Assembly: GCA_005954745.1 (NCBI GenBank)
Contig: CP040678.1
Span: forward strand, 2,542,001-2,606,000
DNA from: Halostella pelagica
GTDB lineage: Archaea; Halobacteriota; Halobacteria; Halobacteriales; Natronoarchaeaceae
Length of the DNA stretch: 64,000 bases
Direction: 5' to 3'
The notes beneath the pieces are model-generated. The model was not told where the DNA came from and searched no databases. It saw only the letters and a list, made by a program, of their open reading frames with translations. The translations under genes were made by a program, and so were the position numbers. Every line of letters starts with the position of its first letter. Within the stretch, counting starts at the first letter, position 1. Shown here piece after piece: positions 50,270-58,308 of the stretch.

Positions 50270-50701
50270 GCGCGAATCGACGTTCTTCACGAACTTAAAT
50301 GGGCATAAAACCAGCAGGGTTGCGAAAGGAGTTTGACCGCCTACGGACTGTTTCGGGGCCCACCCCCGTATCTCGTCTGAGCTATCACCCTCCCCACGAA
50401 GAGCAGCGTCATCACGATCCCCCACAACAGGTCGTGGTTCCCGGAGAGAAGTATCGCAGTCGCCCACAGGGCCGACTCGAGGTCGTGAAACGTTCCCAAT
50501 GACCGGAAATAGAGACGACGAAGAACGTCAGGACAGCCACCCTAGAACAGACTCGGTAGATGGGTGGATTCGATCACGTACGGATCGCTTGGTGCGCGTT
50601 TTATCCAGTCCGGAAGAGCTTTTATTTTCCTTTTTCGGTGGTTCGCCGAGAGCGCATCACAACACACAAACCATTTATCCGCTACTGATCTCGGCACGAT
50701 C
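50270..50701. other. Spacer between thiolase and Agl23-like gene
   Basis: This 432-bp stretch contains a possible minus-strand short membrane gene (50341-50499). The rest has no open frame I would call coding. TTTATCCGC (50672-50680), about 22-30 nt before the ATG at 50702, could be the TATA region of the Agl23-like gene. Confidence 0.5.
50341..50499 (-). CDS. Possible small membrane protein, 52 residues
   Basis: On the minus strand a TTG-started frame encodes a 52-residue peptide with two hydrophobic segments (ALWATAILLSG about 10-20 and LLWGIVMTLLFVGRVIA about 24-40) and a polar C-terminus. About 79% of third codon positions are G or C by direct count (41 of 52), similar to real genes here. 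It lies 71 nt upstream of the thiolase ATG on the same strand. There is no ATG, and no Shine-Dalgarno before TTG, so it could instead be a chance frame or fragment. Confidence 0.35.
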   Translation of the reverse strand: MGTFHDLESALWATAILLSGNHDLLWGIVMTLLFVGRVIAQTRYGGGPRNSP

Positions 50702-52537
50702 ATGACCGACCGGTTCTCGCTGCCGGACGCCCTCTCGGGTCGCCGCGGGACGGCGGTTGCCCTCCTCGCCGTGACGCTCGGCGGACTCGTCGTCCGCCTC
50801 TACGACCTCGGCGCGCGGGTCGCTCATCAGGACGAGGCCCGCGTCGCCTACTGGACGGTCCGGTACGCCGTGACTGGGGTTCACGAGTACCGCCCCATCG
50901 TCCACGGGCCGTTTCTGCCGCTGGTCAACAGCAAGGTGTTCGCCGCGCTGGGGGCCAACGACTTCACGATGCGGCTCTCGACCGCGCTGATCGGGGCCTG
51001 CCTGCCGCTGTCCGCGTGGCTGTTTCGCGACCGCCTGCGCGACAGCGAAGTGGTCGCGCTGGCCGTCGTACTGGCGTTCAACCCGATCCTCCTCTACTAC
51101 TCGCGGTTCATGCGGAGCGACGTTCCGCTCGCCGCGTTCACGTTCATCGCGCTGGGGCTGTTCGTCCGGTGGTACGACACGCGCAAGCACCGCTACCTGT
51201 TCGCGGCGACGGCGTCGTACGCGCTGTCGTACACCACCAAGGAGAACGCGCTGGTGTACGCGCTCTGTCTCCTCGGCGCTGCGGTCCTGCTGCTCGACCA
51301 CAGACTGTTTCTCGCCCGCGTTCGCGACCGGAACCCGTACGGCGAGTTGCGACGGTACGCCGCGGCGGCCCTGACGTTCGACCCCGTCAGCGCTCGCCGT
51401 CGTGACGACCGCGGGCGGCTACTCGCCGGACTCCCCGACGCCGTTCGCGCCCGGAAGACGAAACTCCTCCTGAGTCTCGCCGTCGTCGCCGAGTTCTTCG
51501 CGGTCGTCGTGTTCTTCTACGCGCCGCGGAAGGGGAGCTACCCGGACTATCCGACCCACATAGCGGAGGGCACCGAGGGGATAGGCTTGTACTGGTCGCT
51601 GGAGGAACTCGCCGCCGGCCGACCGGGCATGTTCGTCGCCGTCGTCGAGGACGCGCTACTCGTCAGTTGGCGGAAGTTCCAGCATCAGTGGGGGACCAGC
51701 GAGGACCACGAGTTCCTCTACTACTGGAACGACTACGTCAGCACGATGGAGGACGGCGCTGTTGTCCTCCTCGCGCTCGCAGTCGTCGGGTTCGTCGCGG
51801 ACCGGTACTCGTCGCGGGGACCACGCGACGTGGTCGCCCTGGGCGGCTACATCGGCGCGGTGAGCGTCTTCGGCTACCCGATCATCACCGACATTCCCGC
51901 GCCGTGGGCGACCATCCACGCCCTCGTCCCGCTCGCTCTGCCCGCCGCGGTCGGGCTGGCACTGATCGGGCGCTGGGGCGTCGACGCGTACGCTGACGGC
52001 GACGGGGTGGGCGTCTCCGCGGCGGTCATCCTCCTGTTGCTCCTGACGGCGCAGGTCGGCGGGGCGGTGATGGAGACGAACTACCGGAACCCGACCGACC
52101 CCGACAACGAACTCGTCCAGTACGCCCAGTCGTCCTCGGACCTGAAGCCCACGCTGAACACCGTCTACGAGATAAGCCGGGAGAACGAGGGCGTCGACGT
52201 GATGTGGTACGGGTCCGAGTTCAACGCGCGGAACGAGTCCATCAACGACCAGCCCCCGGCTCGTCCGAGCGGCTGGTTCGACAGGCTGCCTGTCGCGTGG
52301 TATCTCGAGGCCGAGCAGTACAACCGGGACGGGACCGACGCCGAACTCGTCGTCGAAAGCACGACGAACGCGAGCCAGTTCGACGAGGACCCGCCGCCGG
52401 TTATCATCTCGTTACGGAACGACGCCGGAGCCTACGAGCGGAAGCTAGACGGCTACCGAGCCCACCAGTTCCAGCGCTACTTACACGGTAGCCCGTTCGT
52501 GATCTTCATCGACGAGGCGTATCTCGACGAGGAGTAA
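50702..52537 (+). CDS. Agl23-like flippase-associated membrane protein (TIGR03663 family)
   Basis: The 611-residue multi-spanning protein starts with a GT39/PMT-like region: VVRLYDLGARVAHQDEARVAYWTVRYAVTG...YRPIVHGPFLPLVNSKVFAALGANDFTMRLSTALIG, with an acidic pair (DE) in the first extracytoplasmic loop as in dolichyl-phosphate-sugar transferases. About ten further helices follow; the C-terminal ~160 residues form a soluble extracytoplasmic domain. NCBI names this family Agl23 flippase-associated. I infer a role in S-layer/archaellin N-glycosylation, not proven. The ATG at 50702 follows a TATA-like TTTATC. Confidence 0.82.
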   Translation: MTDRFSLPDALSGRRGTAVALLAVTLGGLVVRLYDLGARVAHQDEARVAYWTVRYAVTGVHEYRPIVHGPFLPLVNSKVFAALGANDFTMRLSTALIGACLPLSAWLFRDRLRDSEVVALAVVLAFNPILLYYSRFMRSDVPLAAFTFIALGLFVRWYDTRKHRYLFAATASYALSYTTKENALVYALCLLGAAVLLLDHRLFLARVRDRNPYGELRRYAAAALTFDPVSARRRDDRGRLLAGLPDAVRARKTKLLLSLAVVAEFFAVVVFFYAPRKGSYPDYPTHIAEGTEGIGLYWSLEELAAGRPGMFVAVVEDALLVSWRKFQHQWGTSEDHEFLYYWNDYVSTMEDGAVVLLALAVVGFVADRYSSRGPRDVVALGGYIGAVSVFGYPIITDIPAPWATIHALVPLALPAAVGLALIGRWGVDAYADGDGVGVSAAVILLLLLTAQVGGAVMETNYRNPTDPDNELVQYAQSSSDLKPTLNTVYEISRENEGVDVMWYGSEFNARNESINDQPPARPSGWFDRLPVAWYLEAEQYNRDGTDAELVVESTTNASQFDEDPPPVIISLRNDAGAYERKLDGYRAHQFQRYLHGSPFVIFIDEAYLDEE

Positions 52538-52562
52538 AGCGGTATCGAGTACGAGAGAGCAG

Positions 52563-52628
52563 CGGACGACCGCGAGAGGGGAGAGTTTCTACCGGACGAC
52601 CGCACGGAGAGAGCCGACGGACGACCGC
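52563..52628. repeat. Three copies of an 11-nt direct repeat
   Basis: CGGACGACCGC occurs at 52563-52573, 52593-52603 and 52618-52628, within the 200-bp spacer between the Agl23-like and AAA genes. Units are separated by purine-rich GAGAG sequence. It may be simple slippage or a regulatory array. Confidence 0.45.
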
Positions 52629-52737
52629 GACGCAGGACGGGCCGACTGCTGGCGCGAACAGCCTGACGCTGTCCGGCGGTTCAGTGGCTTGCGCGCTTCG
52701 ACGGCCTTAAGATTCCCCCGTCCCAACCCTTCGGGGA

Positions 52738-54108
52738 ATGAAGGACGGGGCGCTTGACGTCGTCGAGTTCCTGTTGACGACCCGGGAGTACGACGACGAA
52801 CGAAGCTTAGACGAGAACGACCTGCCGCCGCGATACCGCAAGGTGTTCTGGACCGGCGGCGACGATGAGGACGAACCGGGCGGCATCGAACGGCCGCTGT
52901 CCGTGACCAACAATACCGCGCGGTCGGCGACCGGCATCGAACGACCGTGGGACGCCGTCTCCGACCTCATGTTTACGGAACGTGACGAGTTCACCGGCTC
53001 TATCTCGCTCAGCGAGTCGGAGATGGCCGAGGAGTGGTTTCTCGACCGGGCAGACGACGCCCGGATCCGGAGCAATCCGACGCTCGCGTACTACTTCGAG
53101 GGATCCGACGGCGTCGATGTCGAGTACGAAAGCGCGCGGGAGGCCAACCGACCGATCCAGGCCGACCGCGTGTGGATAGATAGCCTGCTGGAGGAGTACT
53201 TCGACGACGAGGAAGAGGAGGAGATGTTAGACCTCGTCGACATCCGCGCGCCGGAGGAGATAGAGATGACGCTCGACGACCTGGTGCTGACGGAGGACCA
53301 GGAGGCGGAGATCAACAAGATCGTCAAAGCCATCGAACACCGCGAGTACCTCGCGAAGATCGGCCTCCGCGAGATAGGGAAACTGCTGTTCGTCGGCCCG
53401 CCGGGGACGGGGAAGACGTCGTCCGCCCGGGCGCTGGCGCACAACCTCGACCTGCCGTTCGTCGAGGTGAAACTGTCGATGATCACAAGCCAGTATCTCG
53501 GCGAGACGGCCAAGAACGTCGAGAAGGTGTTCGAGGTAGCGAAGCGGCTCTCGCCCTGTATCCTCTTCATGGACGAGTTCGACTTCGTCGCCAAAACCCG
53601 CTCGTCCGACGAACACGCCGCTATCAAGCGGGCCGTCAACACCCTGCTCAAGAGCATCGACGACATCAGTCTCATCCAGGACGACGTCTTGCTCATCGGC
53701 GCGACGAACCACCCCGACCAGTTAGACGCCGCGGCATGGCGGCGGTTCGACGAGATCGTCAACTTCCCCAAACCGGACCTCGGGATGCGGGCGGACATCC
53801 TCAGAGTGATCACCCGGGCGATGGACATCGACGAGTTCGACCCCGAGGGGATCGCCGACCTGACGGAGGGACTGACCGGCAGCGACCTCCGGATGGTGCT
53901 CCGCGAGGCGGTACTCGACGCGCTGACCGAAGAGCGGACGACGCTCACCCAGCAGGACCTCGAAGACGCCGTCGCCGACTTCGAGGAGCGCGACACGCTG
54001 AAAAACATGGACATGATTGAGGGCGACCACGACGCGCTGGTCGCCGGCGGCGACATCGGCGGGTCGAGTGATGGAGGCAGCGGACACGACCACTCTCACG
54101 ACCACTGA
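52738..54108 (+). CDS. AAA+ ATPase
   Basis: The 456-residue protein has an acidic N-terminal region (1-185) and one AAA module: Walker A GPPGTGKT (220-227), Walker B CILFMDEFDF, sensor-1 LIGATNHPDQLD, Arg finger AAWRRFDEIVNFPKPD, and a C-terminal AAA lid. The last residues are glycine- and histidine-rich (GSGHDHSHDH), suggesting metal binding. It resembles the PAN/FtsH-like AAA clade but lacks a protease domain. Its client is unknown. The TGA stop overlaps the MBL gene start (TGATG), so these two and the small membrane protein at 54929 form an operon. Confidence 0.87.
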   Translation: MKDGALDVVEFLLTTREYDDERSLDENDLPPRYRKVFWTGGDDEDEPGGIERPLSVTNNTARSATGIERPWDAVSDLMFTERDEFTGSISLSESEMAEEWFLDRADDARIRSNPTLAYYFEGSDGVDVEYESAREANRPIQADRVWIDSLLEEYFDDEEEEEMLDLVDIRAPEEIEMTLDDLVLTEDQEAEINKIVKAIEHREYLAKIGLREIGKLLFVGPPGTGKTSSARALAHNLDLPFVEVKLSMITSQYLGETAKNVEKVFEVAKRLSPCILFMDEFDFVAKTRSSDEHAAIKRAVNTLLKSIDDISLIQDDVLLIGATNHPDQLDAAAWRRFDEIVNFPKPDLGMRADILRVITRAMDIDEFDPEGIADLTEGLTGSDLRMVLREAVLDALTEERTTLTQQDLEDAVADFEERDTLKNMDMIEGDHDALVAGGDIGGSSDGGSGHDHSHDH

Positions 54109-54932
54109 TGCGAGTCACCCTGCTCGGCACCGGCGACACGACGGGGACGCCGACCCCCGGGTGCGACTGCGAAACGTGCGAGCAGGCCTCGGAGATGGGA
54201 GTCGAACGAACCCGGTTCTCTGTCCACGTCCGCAACGACCGAACGGGCGAGTCGCTGCTGGTCGACGCCAGTCCGGACTTTCGGCACCAGTTTCTCACAC
54301 AGGACGTCGACCTGCCCGACGGTATCCTCGTTTCACACGTCCATTTCGACCACCTCGACGGACTCGGCAACGCATACCGCCTGCTCGACGACGTACCGGT
54401 GTATGCCGCCGACGAGACGGACCCGGAAACCGGCGAGAGCGTTGCGGAGACGGTCGAACGGAAGTACGACTATCTCGACGCCGTGACAGTCGAACCGCGG
54501 TCGCCGCTGTCGACGTTTCGGGCCTGCGGCTTCGACGTGACGCTGGTTCCCGTCGACCACCCGCCGCTGGTCTGTTACGGCGTCGTCGTCGAGGACCCCG
54601 AAACGGGCGCGAAGCTATCGCTCTCGGGCGATACGAACTACGCTATCCCGGACGAGTCCCGGGAGCGACTCGCGGACCCCGACCTCCTGCTCGCGGACGC
54701 TATCGTTCCCGCCAGTCTCTGCGAGCATCACCCGCTCGGCGGCCGTCACGAGGGGGCGGACGGCGTCCCGCGGACGTTCGGCACGAAACACATGACTCGC
54801 GAGGGGGCGCTGACGCTCGCCGACGACCTGGACGCCGCCCGGACCCGACTGGTCCACCTTGCACACTTCTATCCGGCCGCGGAGGCGTTCGAGGAACCGC
54901 TCGCGGTCGACGGAGAGGTGTACGAACTGTGA
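54108..54932 (+). CDS. MBL-fold metallo-hydrolase, PhnP-like
   Basis: The 274-residue protein has the dizinc motif H77-x-H79-x-D81-H82 (SHVHFDHLDGL), DASPDFRHQF and a structural zinc motif C19-x-C21-x2-C24 (GCDCETCEQ) like PhnP phosphodiesterase. Other metal ligands are HPPL and GDTNYAIPD; the C-terminal LVHLAHFYP gives the last His. PhnP cleaves cyclic ribosyl phosphodiesters; the substrate here is not known. Start ATG 54108 overlaps the AAA stop; its stop overlaps the next GTG start. Confidence 0.87.
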   Translation: MRVTLLGTGDTTGTPTPGCDCETCEQASEMGVERTRFSVHVRNDRTGESLLVDASPDFRHQFLTQDVDLPDGILVSHVHFDHLDGLGNAYRLLDDVPVYAADETDPETGESVAETVERKYDYLDAVTVEPRSPLSTFRACGFDVTLVPVDHPPLVCYGVVVEDPETGAKLSLSGDTNYAIPDESRERLADPDLLLADAIVPASLCEHHPLGGRHEGADGVPRTFGTKHMTREGALTLADDLDAARTRLVHLAHFYPAAEAFEEPLAVDGEVYEL

Positions 54933-55120
54933 GCGGCCTTCGGGAGGGATCGCGGCTGGTCGGCCTCGTCGCTGTAGTCGCCGCCGGCTACGTCCTCGGG
55001 TCGCTGTTGTCGGGCGGCGGCGTCGACTGGTTCGGCCTCGGCGTCGTCGTCACCGGTGCGGCGATGGTCCTCGCTCTGCTGTGGTACGTCAGCGAAGAGT
55101 TCGCGGCCGAAGAGACCTGA
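54929..55120 (+). CDS. Small two-helix membrane protein
   Basis: The 63-residue protein (GTG start, MSGLREGSRLVGLVAVVAAGYVLGSLLSGGGVDWFGLGVVVTGAAMVLALLWYVSEEFAAEET) has two hydrophobic helices and an acidic tail. Its GTG overlaps the MBL-hydrolase stop (GTGA), so it is translated with that operon. No function is recognised. Confidence 0.7.
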   Translation: MSGLREGSRLVGLVAVVAAGYVLGSLLSGGGVDWFGLGVVVTGAAMVLALLWYVSEEFAAEET

Positions 55121-55217
55121 ATCGTGCCGTCTTTCCCGCCGATCTGGGGCCGAATTCGTTCCGTCCGTCCGGAGAAAAAACCGACAGTATAAACCCGGAC
55201 GAAATGCCAATCAGATT

Positions 55218-55994
55218 ATGAAACGCTCGAAAACACAGTCCGTTCGACGAATCCTCGCGACGCTTTTCGTCACCATGATCGTCCTCACGGCCGGTTGTTC
55301 CGGCGTGACGGGTATCTTCGGGAACGACGACGGGGATAGCGGGGTCGAACCGTACACCGAATCCGGCGATGAACTCACCGGCGAAATGCTGAACGAGAGC
55401 CACCGCGACACGCTCCGTTCGGCCGGATCGTACACAGCCGAGGTCAACATTTCGCTGACGAGCGACGAGTCCTCGATCACGCAGGACACCCGGGGGAAGG
55501 TCGACCTGGAAAACGACCGTCAGTACGTCGTCCAGTCCGCTAGCCTGTTCGGCAACCGGACTACCTACCGGTACATGGCCGATAATGTCACCTACGAGAA
55601 GGTGGTCCCCGAGGGCGGCGAAACACGGTACGAGACGACTCAGAACGCGGAGACCGCGTCTGCGTCCGTCAACACGGACAACATCGACGCCTTCGAGTGG
55701 GAACAGCGCGGCACCGAAACCCACGAGGGCGTCGGTGTCACCCGGTACGAGGCGACCGGCGTCGCCAACTACAGCGCACTGCCGACCGACGCCAGCGAGG
55801 ACAACATCAGTGACCTCTCCGCGACGCTGCTCGTGACCGAAGACGGCGTGATGTACGAGTACACCGTCGATTACACCCGGGAGTCCGACTCGACCCAGGA
55901 ACTCTCACTCCGTTACGCGACGCGAGACATCGGGTCGACGACGGTCGAAGAGCCGGACTGGCTCGACGAGGCACAGAGCAATAGTAGTCACTGA
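55218..55994 (+). CDS. Secreted lipoprotein (DUF7537-like) ending in the repeat
   Basis: The 258-residue protein has a Sec/Tat-like start (MKRSKTQSVRRILATLFVTMIVLTAGC) with lipobox Cys27. The mature region has Thr/Ser/Glu-rich beta strands (SYTAEVNISLTSDESSITQDTRGKVDLENDRQYVVQSASLFGNRTTYRYMADNVTYEKV) and N-x-S/T glycosylation sites (NRT, NVT, NYS). I recall similar haloarchaeal lipoproteins as DUF7537. The stop codon lies within the palindromic repeat at 55981, so the C-terminal codons (NSSH) are partly repeat-encoded. Confidence 0.82.
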   Translation: MKRSKTQSVRRILATLFVTMIVLTAGCSGVTGIFGNDDGDSGVEPYTESGDELTGEMLNESHRDTLRSAGSYTAEVNISLTSDESSITQDTRGKVDLENDRQYVVQSASLFGNRTTYRYMADNVTYEKVVPEGGETRYETTQNAETASASVNTDNIDAFEWEQRGTETHEGVGVTRYEATGVANYSALPTDASEDNISDLSATLLVTEDGVMYEYTVDYTRESDSTQELSLRYATRDIGSTTVEEPDWLDEAQSNSSH

Positions 55995-56062
55995 AACGAT
56001 TTACACGCTGATCGCATTGCTTTCGTGCGATCAGGTGTGTATTGATTTTCAGTGACCACTAT
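55981..56062. repeat. Palindromic repeat element, copy B, containing two stop codons
   Basis: An 82-bp element with terminal inverted repeats ATAGTAGTCACTGAAA (55981-55996) and the complement of ATAGTGGTCACTGAAA (56047-56062), one mismatch in 16. The inner stem CTGATCGCA/TGCGATCAG (56008-56016 and 56026-56034) has a 9-nt loop. It sits between two convergent genes: the lipoprotein ends in Ser-His-TGA from the left arm and DUF5787 ends in Gly-His-TGA from the right arm. It is a homologue of 32763-32850 (about 84% by hand alignment). An RNA hairpin could terminate both transcripts. Confidence 0.78.
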
Positions 56063-57014
56063 AAGAGAACCAGTCGAGACCCGCCTGTCGCCGCGCGACG
56101 CCGTCGGGGTCGTCGACCCACGGTGACCGGTCCGCGCGTTCGGCGGCGGCGTCGACAGTGGGGCCGTCGTCGGGTGCGTACTCCGGACAGTCCGGTCCGC
56201 ATTCGTTTCCCGGGTCGACGACGCGGCCGTGCCAGTCACAGCGCGGAACGCCGCCGCGATCGACCGTGGCCCGCCGGCAGGCCGGAAACTCGTCGGGTCG
56301 CCACCCCTTGCCGTAGGCGCGTTCTGCCAGGCGGCGACGGTACTGAGCTTTCTCTGCGGCGGTGACTGGCCGTATCTCGGCGCGACCTGGGTGTTCTTCG
56401 ACGAGTTCGATACCGCCCGCATCGACGGGGAGCGGCGTCGGCGGTTGAACCACCTCGACGCCGTCGGGGGGGTCGAACCGCCAGACGCCGACCTCGTCGG
56501 GGATGCGGTTCAGATGCGCACGGGTGACGTGGCTCTCGGTCGCGAGGACGACTTCGTCCGCGAGAGCAAGGCTGACATCCGTCCGTAACTGGCGACGGAG
56601 CGCGCCCGGCGAGCCGAGATCGGGTTTGTTTTCGATGGCCCGGATCCGGCCGAACCAGTCCGGATACCGGGCGACCTGTCGGACGTAGTCGCGGTTGCCC
56701 CGTCGCTCTCGCTCGAAAAAGCCGACATCGACGGCGCGGTCGACCACGTCGCGGGCGCGGTCCGGGTGGCAGTCGAACGCGTCCTTCCAGTACCGGAAGC
56801 GGCCGGGCCCCACGTCGCTCTCGACGGCGAGGGCGGGGATCCGTGCCGGCGTTATCTCCGTTCGGGCGTCGAACTCCGGACCAGGGGTCACGGCAACGAC
56901 ATCGAGGATACGGTTTCCGGGAGCGGCGACACCGCCGCCTAGCTGTCGGGCGACGAGCGTCTCTGGGTCCTCCAAGTGGGCACACAGCGCCAGTTCGAAC
57001 CCGAACTCTCGCAC
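56049..57014 (-). CDS. DUF5787 family protein
   Basis: The 321-residue acidic protein matches the haloarchaeal DUF5787 pattern, as I recall: MREFGFELALCAHLEDPETLVARQLGGGVAAPGNRILDVVAVTPGPEFDARTEITPARIPALAVESDVGPGRFRYWKDAF. A C-terminal C-x13-C-x2-H-x10-C-x3-C region (PACRRATVDRGGVPRCDWHGRVVDPGNECGPDCPEY) is a probable zinc site. The acidic Glu/Asp positions near RFRYWKDAF and EVVLATESHVTRAHL are similar to restriction-like nucleases, but I see no certain PD-ExK motif. The last five codons (SYSGH) and stop come from the palindromic repeat. Confidence 0.72.
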   Translation of the reverse strand: MREFGFELALCAHLEDPETLVARQLGGGVAAPGNRILDVVAVTPGPEFDARTEITPARIPALAVESDVGPGRFRYWKDAFDCHPDRARDVVDRAVDVGFFERERRGNRDYVRQVARYPDWFGRIRAIENKPDLGSPGALRRQLRTDVSLALADEVVLATESHVTRAHLNRIPDEVGVWRFDPPDGVEVVQPPTPLPVDAGGIELVEEHPGRAEIRPVTAAEKAQYRRRLAERAYGKGWRPDEFPACRRATVDRGGVPRCDWHGRVVDPGNECGPDCPEYAPDDGPTVDAAAERADRSPWVDDPDGVARRQAGLDWFSYSGH

Positions 57015-57084
57015 GACTGGAGAGAGGGGCGCGGACGAAAAAAGGGTCGCGGTCAGTCAGCGTCGGCCTGCCGTCGAACGGCCG

Positions 57085-58308
57085 TCAGATCATCACTAAC
57101 AGGTCAGTTGCGTACATCACGACGAGGCCGCCGAGGAACGCGAGGGCGTTCGTCGCGCTACCGAGGCGACCACCTCGGTCGCGGACCATGTCGGCTATCT
57201 CCCAGACGACCTGCGCGATAGCTCCGACGCCGAGTGCGAGGAAGAACGCACCCAGGGTCGGCGAAAAGGCGAATCCGCCGATCCAGCCGCCGAGGATGAC
57301 CGGCGCACCGGCGATCGCGCCGATGGCGACGAAGTGCCCGAGTGCGGGGCGCTCGCCGCGGGCCACCGGTGCGACCACGGCCGGTCCCTCCGTGACGTTG
57401 TGGATCATGAACCCCACGACGAGGAACGCGCCGAGGGACATCCGACCGAGCGCGAACGCGCTACCGATCGCGAGTCCCTCTGCGAGGTTGTGGAGGCCGA
57501 TACCGACGGCGACCATGTACGCAAGAGCGAGGCCGCTCCCTCGGTCGTCGGCGCTCCAGGCAGTGACGGATTGGACGACGAGCATCGCTCCGAGGACACC
57601 GAGGACGACCAGCAGGTGGCCCTCGTAAGCGCCGGGGATATCCTGCGCCACCTCGAACGCCTCGAAGCCGCCGTCGAAGCCGAGGAAGGCGAGGACACCC
57701 GCGGAGAAGGCGAGCACGGCGTGGAGCCAGCGGTCGCGCATACCCTGCATGAACGGAAACCAGAGCATGCCGAGCGCAACAGGGATCACGCCGACGAACA
57801 GTCCCACCAGCGCGAGCGTCCCGAGCGTTCCCGCCGTCATTCCGGGCGTCGGTTGCGGTGCCTCGATGTCGTGATGGACCGTCGTTCCGTCGGAGAGGAC
57901 GAGGGCGACGTCGAGATCCCATCCCGGTTGCCAGTGGTAGGGGACCCGAACGGTCGCGCCCTGTCCGGGTGCGAGCGTTCGCGTCTCTTCGCCGCCGCTC
58001 GTCACCGTGTGTTGCCAGTACGCCTCGTCGACAAGCACCTGCGAGACCGTCACCGGTTCGGGACCGTTGTTCACGACGTGTAATACGACGGTGCCGTCGT
58101 CCGGTAGCGTCGCGTGGCTCACTGTCACGTCCGGCAGCGGTTCGCCGGACTGGACGCCGCCTAACGGCGGTGCGACCAGAAACCATCCCACGATGAGCGC
58201 CAGTAGCAGCAACGGCACCGCTGCAGCCACCCATCGGGGCAGACCGAAAGGCACGTTCACGCGGTCCGTCGCGGTGCCGCCGTCCGTGGAAGCATCTGCG
58301 TCCGTCAT
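57085..58308 (-). CDS. ZIP-family metal transporter with N-terminal sandwich domain
   Basis: The 407-residue protein combines one N-terminal helix (about 25-48), an extracytoplasmic beta-sandwich (about 55-150, PLPDVTVSHATLPDDGTVVLHVVNNGPEPVTV), and an eight-helix ZIP core. Metal-binding residues are in HNLAEGLAIGSAFALG and HNVTEGPAVVAPVARGE. Zinc, iron or manganese import (or efflux) is possible. It starts two bases after the multicopper oxidase stop, so the two are one transcript. The sandwich domain could accept metal from, or dock to, the oxidase outside the cell. Confidence 0.88.
   Translation of the reverse strand: MTDADASTDGGTATDRVNVPFGLPRWVAAAVPLLLLALIVGWFLVAPPLGGVQSGEPLPDVTVSHATLPDDGTVVLHVVNNGPEPVTVSQVLVDEAYWQHTVTSGGEETRTLAPGQGATVRVPYHWQPGWDLDVALVLSDGTTVHHDIEAPQPTPGMTAGTLGTLALVGLFVGVIPVALGMLWFPFMQGMRDRWLHAVLAFSAGVLAFLGFDGGFEAFEVAQDIPGAYEGHLLVVLGVLGAMLVVQSVTAWSADDRGSGLALAYMVAVGIGLHNLAEGLAIGSAFALGRMSLGAFLVVGFMIHNVTEGPAVVAPVARGERPALGHFVAIGAIAGAPVILGGWIGGFAFSPTLGAFFLALGVGAIAQVVWEIADMVRDRGGRLGSATNALAFLGGLVVMYATDLLVMI

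Noticed and set aside
52563-52628. Three direct 11-mers as a CRISPR or iteron array
   Set aside because: Only three short units with unequal spacing (30 and 25 nt) occur and no replication gene is near.
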